The position numbers and the translations under genes are program-made. DNA of 64,000 nucleotides. Origin: Salinisphaera sp. Its GTDB lineage: Bacteria > Pseudomonadota > Gammaproteobacteria > Nevskiales > Salinisphaeraceae. Under the pieces are notes generated by a model, which was given only the letters and a program-made list of their open reading frames with translations, was not told the origin of the DNA and did no database searches. The stretch lies in contig NZ_PBYA01000054.1 in NCBI RefSeq assembly GCF_002729955.1, forward strand, positions 52,012 through 116,011, written 5' to 3'. Position 1 is the first letter of the stretch, and every line of letters begins with the position of its first letter. Below are positions 53,332 to 62,314 of this stretch, one piece after another.

Positions 53332-53984
53332 GGGCCGTCCCCGCTAGAGCAAGGCGATAGCGTTTGCCGTCGATCGATCGGTGTCGCTTCCGTTATCGGC
53401 CGAAACTACGGGTGGTTTAGTGTGTTGTACAGGCTGCCGTCGTGCGTCAGTGAGGCGGCGACTGCCAGACGACACACTTTTGCCAACCCTGAAAGCCGGC
53501 GTGCGTAGGCGATCTGAAGTTGACCAGGTGGATGACGCGGGGTAATGCTTTTTTGGGCTCCTGGAAGCGGCAGCCCGCATGAGGGGCCATCGCGATAGCT
53601 ATCGGGCCATGCTTCGGTCAGAGTGCCAAAAGCCGTGCGGGCCTATTGCGGTGGTCGACGGGCACGGTACCTCGCCGGGCGCGAGGCAGAAAGAACAGGC
53701 TGCCTGTCGGCACCTGGGCGATGCCCGGCTTAAGTAAGGCTGTCGATAACAGTACGGAACAGACCCGGCCGAGCACTTGGTCGATCAAAAGTTTCCGAGC
53801 TGCTGGCGAACTTGCGGTATGCCGGGTGGGGCGTCGCGGCACAGACCGCGCGGTGCTGGCTGTTCAAGCAGGCAGGCATGCAGGAGCGTCTGTCGCGCGA
53901 CGCCGGGTCGGGGGGGGGCGACGCGGCGCAAGCAGGCAGCGCCGGCAGCCGGCCACCCAGGCAGGTGGCCGGTGCGCGCATGAA
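53332..53984. other. 650-base region without a supported gene
   Basis: Open frames here are short and have no recognisable similarity. A run of nine G residues lies at 53910-53918. CCGGCCACC (53949-53957) and GGTGGCCGG (53964-53972) form a perfect hairpin downstream of the lipoprotein gene on the minus strand, a probable 3' end although there is no T-run. Confidence 0.45.
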
Positions 53985-54257
53985 TCAGCGGCCGGCGTTT
54001 TCACGCATCTTGGCGACCTTGTCCAGTACGTCCTTGTTCACGTCGGCGCACTGCTTGAGCGAGGCCTTCTCGCCGCATTCAATCATCAGATCGAGCGTAT
54101 TGCCGTTGGCGTCGTTGACCTTGAAGTGAATGGAGGGCGAAGCCGGCGGCATGATCACATCGGCCTTGCCGCCGTGATGAGGATGATCGGAACCGCCGCA
54201 GGCAGCCAGGGTGACGGTCGAAGCCAGCAGGGCCAGCGCCAGGGTCGTTTTCTTCAT
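53985..54257 (-). CDS. Small lipoprotein of unknown function
   Basis: 90 residues. MKKTTLALALLASTVTLAAC is a lipoprotein signal with lipobox LAAC, and GGSDHPHHGGKAD, a His-rich start of the mature protein, follows it. The rest (SIHFKVNDANGNTLDLMIECGEKASLKQCADVNKDVLDKV) has two cysteines that may pair. I do not recognise the family. ATG 54257 is chosen because it starts the signal peptide. Confidence 0.75.
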   Translation of the reverse strand: MKKTTLALALLASTVTLAACGGSDHPHHGGKADVIMPPASPSIHFKVNDANGNTLDLMIECGEKASLKQCADVNKDVLDKVAKMRENAGR

Positions 54258-54467
54258 CGAATATATCCCGTGATGGTTTGGAAAAGGCTGAGCTTGAGTA
54301 TCGACGCTTGCCATTCGAATGTCATCGCCGACGATGGTGGCACGGTATCAAAGTGGGCGGCGCAGCCGAGGCTGCGTATTCTTGGCCGAGTTTACAGACG
54401 GACAGCACATGCATTCATTACTCGATTCGACGGCGGCGAGCGTGCCCGCCGCCGCGCTTACGCCCCG

Positions 54468-55658
54468 ATGACCGCGCGCTCGCTACGCATGATCGCCAGC
54501 GGCGCACTGATCACGCTGGTGACCGTTGCGCTGGCACGACTGTCGTTCGGGCTGATCCTGCCCGCCATGCGCGACTCGCTGGCCTTGAGCTATGCAGAGG
54601 CCGGGCATCTGGGCACGGCTACGGCGCTGGGTTATCTGGCGCTGGTGATGGTGGCCGGTGCACTCGCGGCGCGTCGCGGCGCGCGGGTGTCGATCCTGCT
54701 GGGGCTGGTATGCGTGATCCTGGGCTTCGCCGGTCTGAGCATGGCCAGCGACTATGTACCGCTGCTCGGGCTCATGACCCTGCTGGGTATCGGCACCGCC
54801 TTTGCCTATACGCCGCTGATATCGCTGATCGGCACCTGGTTTCCGGCCCGGCGCGGGCTGGTAATCGGCCTGCTCAACAGCGGGGTGGGCACCGGCATGA
54901 TGTCGGCCGGCTGGATCGTGCCCTACATCACGCAGCTCGATACGGATATCGGCTGGCGCTGGGTGTGGGCGTTGTTCGCGGCGGTGGCCGTCGTTGCGCT
55001 TATGGCTACGCTGGCGTTCGTGCACAACCCGCCGCGGCCCGCAGAGGGCGGCCGGGCGCCCGGCGCGGCCGAACGCCGTGCGGCGCGCTGGGCCGTATTC
55101 TGCAACCCCCGTGTGGTGCTCGTGGGACTGGTCTACGGCATCGTCGGTCTGACCTATATCGTGCAGGCGATCTTCATGTACAGCTATGCGCTCGCCGCGG
55201 ATATCGACGCCCAGGTCGCTGGCGCCCTGGCAGCGTTCATGGGCATGCTCGGCATCGTGTTCGGTCCGCTGTGGGGCGGCCTGTCGGATCGGCTCGGGCG
55301 TGGCCAGAGTTTGACGCTGTCGATGGCCATGGCGTTCGTCAGCACCCTGTTGCCGGTACTCTCGCCCACGCTGTTCGGCTTCGCCGCCCACTACGTGATT
55401 CTGGGCGTGGCGGTGACCGGCATGTTCACTTCGTCGCTGGCGGCCTCCACCGAGTGGGTGAACATCGACCAGGCCCCGCTGGCGGTCAGTTATGTGACTC
55501 TGTTCTTCGCCACGGGCCAGCTCGTGGGGCCGGCCGTGGCCGGTTGGCTGATCGGTGATACCGAGGCGTTTCGCCTGACCTTCGGGGTGAGTACCGCCCT
55601 GCTACTGATCGGCGTGCTGCTGAGTATGCAGCTCACGCGCATCTCGAAAACGGGTTGA
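54468..55658 (+). CDS. MFS transporter, YbfB/YjiJ-like
   Basis: 396 residues, twelve membrane helices. It shows LARLSFGLILPAMRDSLALSYAEAGHLGTA, the motif-A region GALAARRGAR and the second-half loop GGLSDRLGRGQS. Substrate unknown. The ATG at 54468 begins where homologues do; the ORF extending back to 53646 crosses the lipoprotein gene antisense and is rejected. It is convergent with the iron operon. Confidence 0.87.
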   Translation: MTARSLRMIASGALITLVTVALARLSFGLILPAMRDSLALSYAEAGHLGTATALGYLALVMVAGALAARRGARVSILLGLVCVILGFAGLSMASDYVPLLGLMTLLGIGTAFAYTPLISLIGTWFPARRGLVIGLLNSGVGTGMMSAGWIVPYITQLDTDIGWRWVWALFAAVAVVALMATLAFVHNPPRPAEGGRAPGAAERRAARWAVFCNPRVVLVGLVYGIVGLTYIVQAIFMYSYALAADIDAQVAGALAAFMGMLGIVFGPLWGGLSDRLGRGQSLTLSMAMAFVSTLLPVLSPTLFGFAAHYVILGVAVTGMFTSSLAASTEWVNIDQAPLAVSYVTLFFATGQLVGPAVAGWLIGDTEAFRLTFGVSTALLLIGVLLSMQLTRISKTG

Positions 55659-55691
55659 GCTCATCCCGGGTGCGCCTGTTCCACTTGGCGG

Positions 55692-56714
55692 TTATCGAGC
55701 GTGCGCGCTTTCGAACACGGCCAGGGCGTGGCCGGCACAGATGCGGGTATCGACGGTTTCGCCTTCTTCGAAGCGGTCTTCGTGATTGGTGCGTACCAAA
55801 AGCTGGGCGCCCTGGTTCAGGCGTACGCCGTGCAGGCGCGTTTCGCCCTCGTAGCGACTCCATTCGATACGGCTGTTGCCATCGGCGGCCCGTCGTAGCG
55901 ACAGATCGTCGGGGCGTACCAGTACATCCACCTGATCGCCCTCGCGCTGTGCGGCGTCTTCGAGCGGTGCATCGCCCAGTTCGGTATGCACTTCCCGCAC
56001 GCCGACGCGCCCAGGCAGGAAGGCTGCGTCGCCCAGAAAGCCGGCAACGAAGCGGGTGCGGGGTTTGCGAAAACAGATATCGGCGCTGCCGAGCTGTTCG
56101 AGCCTGCCGGCGCGCATCACCCCCATGCGATCGCCCACGGACAGCGCCTCCGTCTGGTCGTGGGTGACCCAGATCGCGGGTACGCGCGCGGCTTTGAGCG
56201 CCTGGCGGATCTGCCAGCGCAGCTCGGCCTTGAGAGCGGCATCGAGGCTGGCCAGCGGTTCGTCGAGCAGCAGCACCGAGGGCGCATGGGCCAGGGCACG
56301 GGCGAGTGCGACCCGCTGCTTCTGCCCGCCGGAGAGGGTGTCGGGCATGGCATGACGATGCTTTTCCATACCCAGCGTATGCAGCCAGCGCTCGGCCGGC
56401 GCGCGATCCTTTAAGCGAAAGGCGACGTTGTCTTCCACGTTGAGGTGCGGAAACAGCGCAAAGTCCTGAAACACGAGCCCGACCCCGCGTTTTTCCGGCG
56501 CGACCTGGCGCCTGGCATTGATGCGATGCTCGCCGATACGAATTTCGCCGGCCGAGGGCGCGACCAGACCGGCCACCGCGCGCAGCACGCTGGTCTTGCC
56601 GCAGCCGGTGGGCCCGACCAGGGTCACGATCTCGTCGGCGCCCAGCGTCAGGCTGAAGTCTTCGACTGCGGCGGTGTTTTCATAACGGATCGACAGCTTG
56701 TCGATTTCTAGCAT
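55692..56714 (-). CDS. fbpC: Fe(III) ABC transporter ATP-binding protein
   Basis: 340 residues. Walker A GPTGCGKTS, Q-loop VFQDFALFPHLNV, signature LSGGQKQRVALARALAHAP, Walker B LLLDEP and the His switch WVTHDQ are all intact. The C-terminal regulatory (TOBE-type) part is from about 240. It pairs with the permease encoded 13 bases upstream in an FbpABC-type ferric iron importer. Confidence 0.92.
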   Translation of the reverse strand: MLEIDKLSIRYENTAAVEDFSLTLGADEIVTLVGPTGCGKTSVLRAVAGLVAPSAGEIRIGEHRINARRQVAPEKRGVGLVFQDFALFPHLNVEDNVAFRLKDRAPAERWLHTLGMEKHRHAMPDTLSGGQKQRVALARALAHAPSVLLLDEPLASLDAALKAELRWQIRQALKAARVPAIWVTHDQTEALSVGDRMGVMRAGRLEQLGSADICFRKPRTRFVAGFLGDAAFLPGRVGVREVHTELGDAPLEDAAQREGDQVDVLVRPDDLSLRRAADGNSRIEWSRYEGETRLHGVRLNQGAQLLVRTNHEDRFEEGETVDTRICAGHALAVFESAHAR

Positions 56715-56727
56715 GGCCTGTTCCTGT

Positions 56728-58236
56728 CTATACCCCGAGCGTACGCCGACGGCGTGCTTCGCCCGATAGCATGAGCACCAGCGCGATCGCGGATACGCCG
56801 ATCAGCGCCAGTGCGGGCAGGGCGCCGCGACCGAGGTAACCGGCTTCGTATACCCGCCATAAGTAGGTCGCAAGGGTATCGAATTCGTTCGGCCGCAGCA
56901 GCAGGGTGGCCGGCAGTTCCCGCATGGCTTCCAGAAACACCAGTGCGGCGGCGGCGATGATGCCCGGCAGGATAAGCGGCAGGCTCACGCGCCGAAACGC
57001 CTCGGCCGGGCTCGCCCCGAGGCTGCGCGCGGCCCCGATCAGGCTGGACTCCACCCGCTCGGTACTCGAGCGCACGCTGCCCACCGCCAACGGCAGAAAG
57101 CGCAGCGTCAGGCCGGCGACCATCAGCGCGAGCGTTTGATAGAGCAACGGCAACCGCAGGCCGAGGTAAACCAGGGCCGTGCCCATGACGATGCCCGGGA
57201 TACCGAAACCCAGATAACTCGCCCGTTCGCATATCTTGCCGAACCAGCCGGTGCTCGCGGCATAGGCCAGTGGTAGCGCGACCGCGACCGCGGCCGCTGC
57301 AACCAGCGCCGCGGCATAGGCCGAATTGAGCGCATAGCGCAGTTCGAAGCCGGCCCCGCCTTCGCGCAGCAGCCAGGCCGTGAACACCCCGATGGGCAGC
57401 ACGAGTGCGGCGGCGAGCACGAGCACGGCCAGGGCGATGGCAAGCAGGCGCAGCGGCCAGCCCAGCGACAGGCTGAGTATCCGCCCGGGGCGCTCCCGCC
57501 GTACGCGAATACGGGCTTCGAGCACGAGTACCACAATCACGAGCGCGAGCAACTGCAGCGACATCAGCGCTGCGCGATCCAGGCCGAAGGCGTTGTATTC
57601 CACATAGATCATGCGGGTGAAGGTATCCAGATGCATGATCTCCGGCGTGGCGAAGTCCGAGAGCGTGTACAGCGCCACGAGCAGAGCGCCGGCGGCGATG
57701 CCATTGGCCGCGCGGGGCAGCACGATGCGCAGCAGCGCCGCCGAGAGGGGCAGTCCGAGGGTGCGCGCGGCATCCACCACGTTCGCATCCAGCGTCTGCA
57801 ATGCCGCGCGGGTGGCGATAAATACGAAAGGATAGGTATAGAGCGTCATCACCGCACAGGCGCCGAGAAGGCCTTCGGCGCGTGGGGTCACAATGCCGGT
57901 CAGCGCCTCGATTTCGCCGCCCGGCCCAAAGGCTGCGAAGAAGGCGAACGCGCCCAGATAGCTCGGGATGGCCAGCGGGGCGGCGAGCAGAGCGATCCAG
58001 AGCCGACGAAAGGGCAACGCGGTATAGGTGGTGACGACGGCCAGCGGCACGCCGACGATGATCGCACCGGCAACCGTGAGCAGCGTCAGCAGCACGGTGT
58101 TGAACAGTATTTCGGCGCTGCGGGCGTCGAAAGCCGCCTCCGCGCCCAGGCTCATGACGATCAGCACCCCGACCGGGGCCAGCGCGGCCACCGCAATCGC
58201 AGCGGCCGGCAGCCACAGCAACGGCAGGCGCTTCAT
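56728..58236 (-). CDS. fbpB: Fe(III) ABC transporter permease (two fused domains)
   Basis: 502 residues, about twelve membrane helices, with two permease domains. The EAA loops are readable (TLGLPLSAALLRIVLPRAANGI in the first half; RSLGASPAEAFRRVSLPLILPGI in the second). This fused form is standard for FbpB/SfuB. The ATG at 58236 overlaps the fbpA stop (ATGA). Confidence 0.93.
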   Translation of the reverse strand: MKRLPLLWLPAAAIAVAALAPVGVLIVMSLGAEAAFDARSAEILFNTVLLTLLTVAGAIIVGVPLAVVTTYTALPFRRLWIALLAAPLAIPSYLGAFAFFAAFGPGGEIEALTGIVTPRAEGLLGACAVMTLYTYPFVFIATRAALQTLDANVVDAARTLGLPLSAALLRIVLPRAANGIAAGALLVALYTLSDFATPEIMHLDTFTRMIYVEYNAFGLDRAALMSLQLLALVIVVLVLEARIRVRRERPGRILSLSLGWPLRLLAIALAVLVLAAALVLPIGVFTAWLLREGGAGFELRYALNSAYAAALVAAAAVAVALPLAYAASTGWFGKICERASYLGFGIPGIVMGTALVYLGLRLPLLYQTLALMVAGLTLRFLPLAVGSVRSSTERVESSLIGAARSLGASPAEAFRRVSLPLILPGIIAAAALVFLEAMRELPATLLLRPNEFDTLATYLWRVYEAGYLGRGALPALALIGVSAIALVLMLSGEARRRRTLGV

Positions 58237-59264
58237 AGCACGCGCGTTTCGCGCAGCAACTCAAGGGTGGGTTGCAGATCGCTGAGCTGGGTCAGATCGA
58301 TCTTCGGCGGGTGAATCTTGCCGGGCAGCCCGTCGGGCAAGGCAACGCCTGCGGCCATGGGTATTTCGTAGGCCTGGCTGGCGAGGAAAGACTGCACTTC
58401 CTGACTGAGCAGATAACGCACGAAGTTGCGGGCCAGGGGATTATCGTCGAGCAGCAGCACGCCGGAGGAATTCACCAGGCTACCCGCGTCGTTTTCGGTC
58501 AATGCGAGTGCGACGTTGGCATCCGGCTGGCCTTTCTTGAGGCGCAGGGTGTAGTAGTGGTTGGCAAAGCCGACGTCCACTTCACCGCGGGCGACCGCCA
58601 TGACCACGCCCAGCTCGCCGGCATAGCTCTTGGCCTGGCGCTTGACGCCTTGCAGCCACTGGCGCGTGCGGTCTTCGCCTTCGAGCACGCGCATGGCAGT
58701 CACGAACGACTGAAATGCGCCGTACGCCGGTGCCCAGCCGATTCTGAGGTCGGTATCGGCGAAGTCTATGATCCGCGAGGGTAGTTGAGCCGGTTCGATG
58801 CGGGTGGGGTTGTAGGGCACGGTCCGCAGGCGCCCGGAGATGGCCGCCCATTGGCTATAGCGAAAGGCCGGTTTGATATGGCGCTGTATCGAGGCCGGGA
58901 TCGGCTGGCTCTTGCCCTGGTCGGCGACGACGCCCAGCGAGCTCGCGTCGATCGACCAGAACAGATCGGCGCGCTTCACGCCGGCCCGGGATTCGGCGAT
59001 GAGCGTGTTTGCAAGCGCCGCCGATGGTCCGCGCCGAATCTGGAGGTCCAGATCGGGATTGCGTTTACGTATGGCAGCAACGATATCGTCGTAGAGCCCG
59101 CCTTCGCCACGACCGAGATAGACCGTCAGCGTGCCGGCGAGCGGCGGCAGATCGTCTGCAGACTCGGCGGCGGCCGTCGGGGTATCGTCAGCGGCCCACA
59201 ACGCGCCCGGGCCGATGAGTCCGAGCGCCAGCGCGCTCTTGAGCAGGCTGCGACGATCGAGCAT
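58233..59264 (-). CDS. fbpA: Periplasmic Fe(III)-binding protein
   Basis: 343 residues with a Tat-like leader (MLDRRSLLKSALALGLIG...LWA). The family 1 solute-binding fold is seen in GTLTVYLGRGEGGLYDD, ADLFWSIDASSLG and GELGVVMAVARGEVDVGFANHYYTLRL. The adjacent Tyr pair in NHYYTL is the expected iron ligand pair of FbpA. The ATG overlaps the stop of the preceding gene by one base (TGATG). Confidence 0.92.
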   Translation of the reverse strand: MLDRRSLLKSALALGLIGPGALWAADDTPTAAAESADDLPPLAGTLTVYLGRGEGGLYDDIVAAIRKRNPDLDLQIRRGPSAALANTLIAESRAGVKRADLFWSIDASSLGVVADQGKSQPIPASIQRHIKPAFRYSQWAAISGRLRTVPYNPTRIEPAQLPSRIIDFADTDLRIGWAPAYGAFQSFVTAMRVLEGEDRTRQWLQGVKRQAKSYAGELGVVMAVARGEVDVGFANHYYTLRLKKGQPDANVALALTENDAGSLVNSSGVLLLDDNPLARNFVRYLLSQEVQSFLASQAYEIPMAAGVALPDGLPGKIHPPKIDLTQLSDLQPTLELLRETRVL

Positions 59265-60064
59265 CAGAATACCGACGGCTTGTTCGCGGCCGCTTCATCC
59301 AGAATCTTCTGGGCACGGTCGAGTTTGGCGTTCATCGATTTCACCGCGGCGGCGAGCTTGTCGGCGGATGCAGAGCGCTCGATCAGCAGGGGCAGCGTTG
59401 CGTTGAAGTCTTTTTCCAGGTCGGTGACCAGATCGGCGTCGCTTTCGATCAGCGTGCCTTCGATGCCTTCGAAACGCTGCATGTAGGTCTGATGAATCAG
59501 CGCGCTGGCGCCTTCGCTGTCGCCCGAGCGGTAGCGTTCCACCACCTGGGCGAGATTGTCCTTGATGATCTGGATGGTCGGCTCGTCGCCGGCGGCCGAG
59601 GTCGTGGCCTCGTCTTTGCCATGCGTCGCGGGCGCGGGTTGGGAGGCGACCAGCTTGAGTGCGCCCACGCCTTCGTGCAGGGCGTTATTGAGGCGCATCT
59701 GCCATTCGGCGACGGCCTCACCGGCGTTGTCTTCGTCCACCGCCTCGCGCAGGCCACCAAGCGCGGTCCAGATCGGCGGGTAGAGAACCATGGCATGGGT
59801 TTCCACCGCTTCGTGGAACTCGACTTCTTCCCAGGTTTCGACCAGGGCGTCGACTCGCTTGCCTACCTTCTCGCCCTTGTCGTAGTCGGCAACGATCTTG
59901 GCCGCGGTGTCGCGCATATCCGCGATTTCGCTTTCATAGTCGCCAAGATGTTCCTTGACTTCCGCAACGCTGGGCGCGTCGCCGCTGTGGGCCGAGGCGG
60001 CTTGCCCGCAGAGCAATACCGCTCCCAAGAGCAGTGACTTGGTGAAGGACAGGGACGACTTCAT
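59264..60064 (-). CDS. Periplasmic protein related to the N-terminal domain of FTR1 iron permeases
   Basis: 266 residues with a signal peptide ending AASA, helical throughout. The second half (DNLAQVVERYRSGDSEGAS, QTYMQRFEGIEGTLIESDADLV, then a Lys/Ala-rich helix) is worded like the periplasmic helical domain that precedes the membrane part of FTR1-type permeases (AY..GFE.LE..L...D..LV..IE). The first half has His/Glu pairs (EVEFHEAVETHAMV) that could bind metal. Here it is a stand-alone soluble protein at the head of fbpABC, behind a Fur-box-like site. A periplasmic iron-handling role is inferred. Confidence 0.75.
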   Translation of the reverse strand: MKSSLSFTKSLLLGAVLLCGQAASAHSGDAPSVAEVKEHLGDYESEIADMRDTAAKIVADYDKGEKVGKRVDALVETWEEVEFHEAVETHAMVLYPPIWTALGGLREAVDEDNAGEAVAEWQMRLNNALHEGVGALKLVASQPAPATHGKDEATTSAAGDEPTIQIIKDNLAQVVERYRSGDSEGASALIHQTYMQRFEGIEGTLIESDADLVTDLEKDFNATLPLLIERSASADKLAAAVKSMNAKLDRAQKILDEAAANKPSVF

Positions 60065-60100
60065 GACGGGTGTTGGCGGGTTTGAATGCTGGCATAGAAA

Positions 60101-60119
60101 CTAACTGATAATCATTCCT
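60101..60119. promoter_or_regulatory. Fur box upstream of the iron operon
   Basis: CTAACTGATAATCATTCCT contains a perfect central ATAATCATT and matches the 19-base Fur consensus at 12 positions by eye. It sits about 37 bases before the first ATG of the operon, where it would overlap the promoter. Confidence 0.6.
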
Positions 60120-60205
60120 ATTCCAAGCGCGCAGTTCGCCAAGACGCGGAATTCGCGGGGTACCCCGACGGGCCGGGGCCTGCCAGTAATTCTGGCGGTA
60201 TCGAG

Positions 60206-60236
60206 AACGGGCACGCCGCGCCGCGGCATGCCCGTT
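60206..60236. terminator. Long hairpin between the iron operon and the membrane-protein pair
   Basis: AACGGGCACGCCGCG and CGCGGCATGCCCGTT form a 15-bp stem with one mismatch and almost no loop. It follows the 60245-60736 gene on the minus strand but lacks a T-run. Confidence 0.45.
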
Positions 60237-60244
60237 TGCACGGT

Positions 60245-60736
60245 CTAGTTGTCGGTCATGCGCTCGAACATCTGCATGGCCTTGCGGGTGAAGATCGGGC
60301 CGGCGGCACCGGCGATCAACGCCCGCGTACGCGGGCTGGCCGCGATGACGACGCCTGCAGTGAGCGCACCGGCGATGGCGAGGCCGCTGTTGCGCTTGGC
60401 CCAGTCGGTCGCCTGGTTGCCCAGAATCGGACGCAGCTGATGCTCGATCGCGTTGTCCGGCGCCGAGTTCACGGGTTTGTTCTCGCTCGCTCGGGCCGGC
60501 GCGGGTGCCGGCTTGCGCCGCGATGACAGCAGCACGCAGATCAACAGCACCGCGACCACGCCGATCAAGCCCCCGCCGGAGAGCAGCAACGCCTCGACCT
60601 GGGTGTAATGCTGGGCGAGCCACAGATAGGTACCCGCGGTACACATCAGCAGACCACTGAATACCAGCAGCATGAGCAGCCAGAGCACGACATTCAGGCT
60701 CAGCACCCGAATGATCTTTTCCTTGATGCTTCCCAT
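60245..60736 (-). CDS. Small inner membrane protein of unknown function
   Basis: 163 residues. Two membrane helices at about 13-38 and 50-70 are followed by a Lys/Ala/Pro linker (SSRRKPAPAPARASENKP) and a C-terminal region with a third hydrophobic stretch (LAIAGALTAGVVIAASP). Its start lies 3 bases after the stop of the DUF883 gene, so they form one unit, a common pairing of DUF883 proteins with holin-like membrane proteins. Confidence 0.75.
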   Translation of the reverse strand: MGSIKEKIIRVLSLNVVLWLLMLLVFSGLLMCTAGTYLWLAQHYTQVEALLLSGGGLIGVVAVLLICVLLSSRRKPAPAPARASENKPVNSAPDNAIEHQLRPILGNQATDWAKRNSGLAIAGALTAGVVIAASPRTRALIAGAAGPIFTRKAMQMFERMTDN

Positions 60737-60739
60737 GGC

Positions 60740-61009
60740 CTAGCGGCCGATCAGCTTGCCCAGAACGAGGCCGATACCGAAGGCCGCGAGTACGCTGGTA
60801 AAGGGGCGGGCCTCGATCTCGCTGCCGACGTCCTGAGCATGGCGGCCGGCTTCGCGGCGAAGCTCGTCGTATTTGCCACGGGCGGCGTCGAGCCCGGCCT
60901 GGGCCTGGTTCTCGCCGGTGGCCTTGTAGCTTTTGGCCAGGGCGGCCAGATCGTTACGCAGCTGTTCGATGTCTTTCTTGAGGGTTTCGGTTTCGGCGGT
61001 CTGGCTCAT
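60740..61009 (-). CDS. DUF883 family protein (ElaB/YqjD-like)
   Basis: 89 residues. A coiled-coil N-terminal part (ETLKKDIEQLRNDLAALAKSY) and one C-terminal membrane helix with RPFTSVLAAFGIGLVLGKL are typical. E. coli members anchor ribosomes to the membrane in stationary phase. First gene of a two-gene unit. Confidence 0.88.
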   Translation of the reverse strand: MSQTAETETLKKDIEQLRNDLAALAKSYKATGENQAQAGLDAARGKYDELRREAGRHAQDVGSEIEARPFTSVLAAFGIGLVLGKLIGR

Positions 61010-61086
61010 GAGAATCTCTGGATTCGGAATGGATTCGACAGCATAACGGCTTTCATGGGGCTGCGACCATCCGTACTACTGCTTGA

Positions 61087-61884
61087 TCATCGCACGGCGT
61101 CCAGGCCGAAAAACCGGCCTGCATTGGCGTGCGTCAATGCTGCCACCTCGGCCACCGACTGCCCACGTGCGGCCGCGATCGTTTCTGCCACCCAGGGCAG
61201 GTTCGCCGGCTCGTTGCGACGGGTCTTGGGCCTGGGCCGGATCGTGCGCGGCATCAGATAAGGACAGTCGGTTTCGATCATCAGGCGGTCGTCGGGGATA
61301 CGGGCGACGTTTTCATACAGATCGCGCCCGCGGCGTTCATCGCAAACCCAGCCGGTAATGCCGATATGACAGCCGGCATCGAGATAGGCGTCGAGCGCCT
61401 CGCGGCTGTCGGTGAAGCAGTGCACCACGGCCCGCGGCAGGTTGGGCAGGTATTCACGCAGTATCGGCAGGAAGCGCGCATGCGCCTCGCGCTGATGCAG
61501 GAAGACCGGCATATCGTGCTCGCAGGCGATGGCGAGCTGGGCGGCAAAGGTTTTTTCCTGGGCGGCGCGGGGCGCGATATCGCGAAAGAAGTCGAGCCCG
61601 GTTTCGCCGACCGCGGCCAGACGGCCCGCTGCGGCGCCTGCGCGTATGAGCTCGTCGAGTTCGTCGTTCCAGTCTTCGGCGTGGTGGGGGTGCAGGCCGG
61701 CGGTGGCGAAGCACTGGCCGGAATAGCGTTCGGCCAGGGACATGGCATGCCGATTGCTGAACAGATCGCTGCCGGTGACCACCAGTCGGGTCACGCCTGC
61801 ATCGTATGCGCGTGTGAGGACCGCATCGAGATCTTCGGCGAAGCTTTCATGCGCGAGATTCGCGCCGATATCGGTCAGTTCCAT
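61087..61884 (-). CDS. tatD: TatD family metal-dependent deoxyribonuclease
   Basis: 265 residues. The TatD barrel motifs are present: MELTDIGANLAHESF (here lacking the usual DxHxH), AGLHPHHA, AVGETGLDFFRD, PVFLHQREAH, VVHCFTD, GITGWVCDERRG and IETDCPYLMPR. This is the TatD-proper form (D-I-G-A-N) and not the YcfH/YjjV form. ATG 61884 is used; the ORF continuing to 62016 is translated MITE sequence. Confidence 0.9.
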   Translation of the reverse strand: MELTDIGANLAHESFAEDLDAVLTRAYDAGVTRLVVTGSDLFSNRHAMSLAERYSGQCFATAGLHPHHAEDWNDELDELIRAGAAAGRLAAVGETGLDFFRDIAPRAAQEKTFAAQLAIACEHDMPVFLHQREAHARFLPILREYLPNLPRAVVHCFTDSREALDAYLDAGCHIGITGWVCDERRGRDLYENVARIPDDRLMIETDCPYLMPRTIRPRPKTRRNEPANLPWVAETIAAARGQSVAEVAALTHANAGRFFGLDAVR

Positions 61885-61918
61885 GGGGTTGAGGCGTGAA
61901 ATCAATGGCGCGTAGTCT

Positions 61919-62116
61919 AGGGAAGCGCTGCATAACCTGTCACGGTCGCGCCGGCGGCCCCTGCGGGGTTCGGCCTCACAGACGCCGCGACGGCGTTGCC
62001 GAGCTTGACCTGCCAATAAGGCAAGCGCTGCGCTCGGACGCCTTGTCGCACCGTCTGTGACCTTGAAAGTCTTTTCAGGGCGAACGCGAACCGCGAGAGC
62101 TTATGCACAGCTTCCT
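61919..62116. mobile_element. MITE copy 2
   Basis: The left end AGGGAAGCGCTGCATAACCT and right end ending TTATGCACAGCTTCCT are imperfect inverted repeats, flanked on both sides by TA (61918-61919 and 62116-62117). The interior matches MITE copy 1 over most of its length but lacks the 90-base nested segment. It lies 35 bases upstream of tatD and may separate that gene from its original promoter. Confidence 0.85.
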
Positions 62117-62314
62117 AGCGATCGCTCGCGCACAATGCAGTTCGTCGGACACGGCGAGAGAAAGCGAAAACGCCCATTTTAAAAAGAGCGTAGAAGCCGG
62201 CGGCGGGTTTGCTACACTCGGGCGCTGGCCGCCCGCCACGGCAAGACAAGCGGTGCGCGGTAATTGCGTGCCGGAGCTTGAACGACTGTCACCAGAATCG
62301 AAGAAAGGCCTCTC

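Noticed and set aside
53910..53918. G9 run as a phase-variation switch
   Set aside because: It lies outside any supported reading frame and about 550 bases from the nearest downstream start on the plus strand, so no gene would be switched.
53646..54467. A long N-terminal extension of the MFS transporter
   Set aside because: It runs antisense through the lipoprotein gene, is basic and low in hydrophobic content, and transporter homology begins only at ATG 54468.
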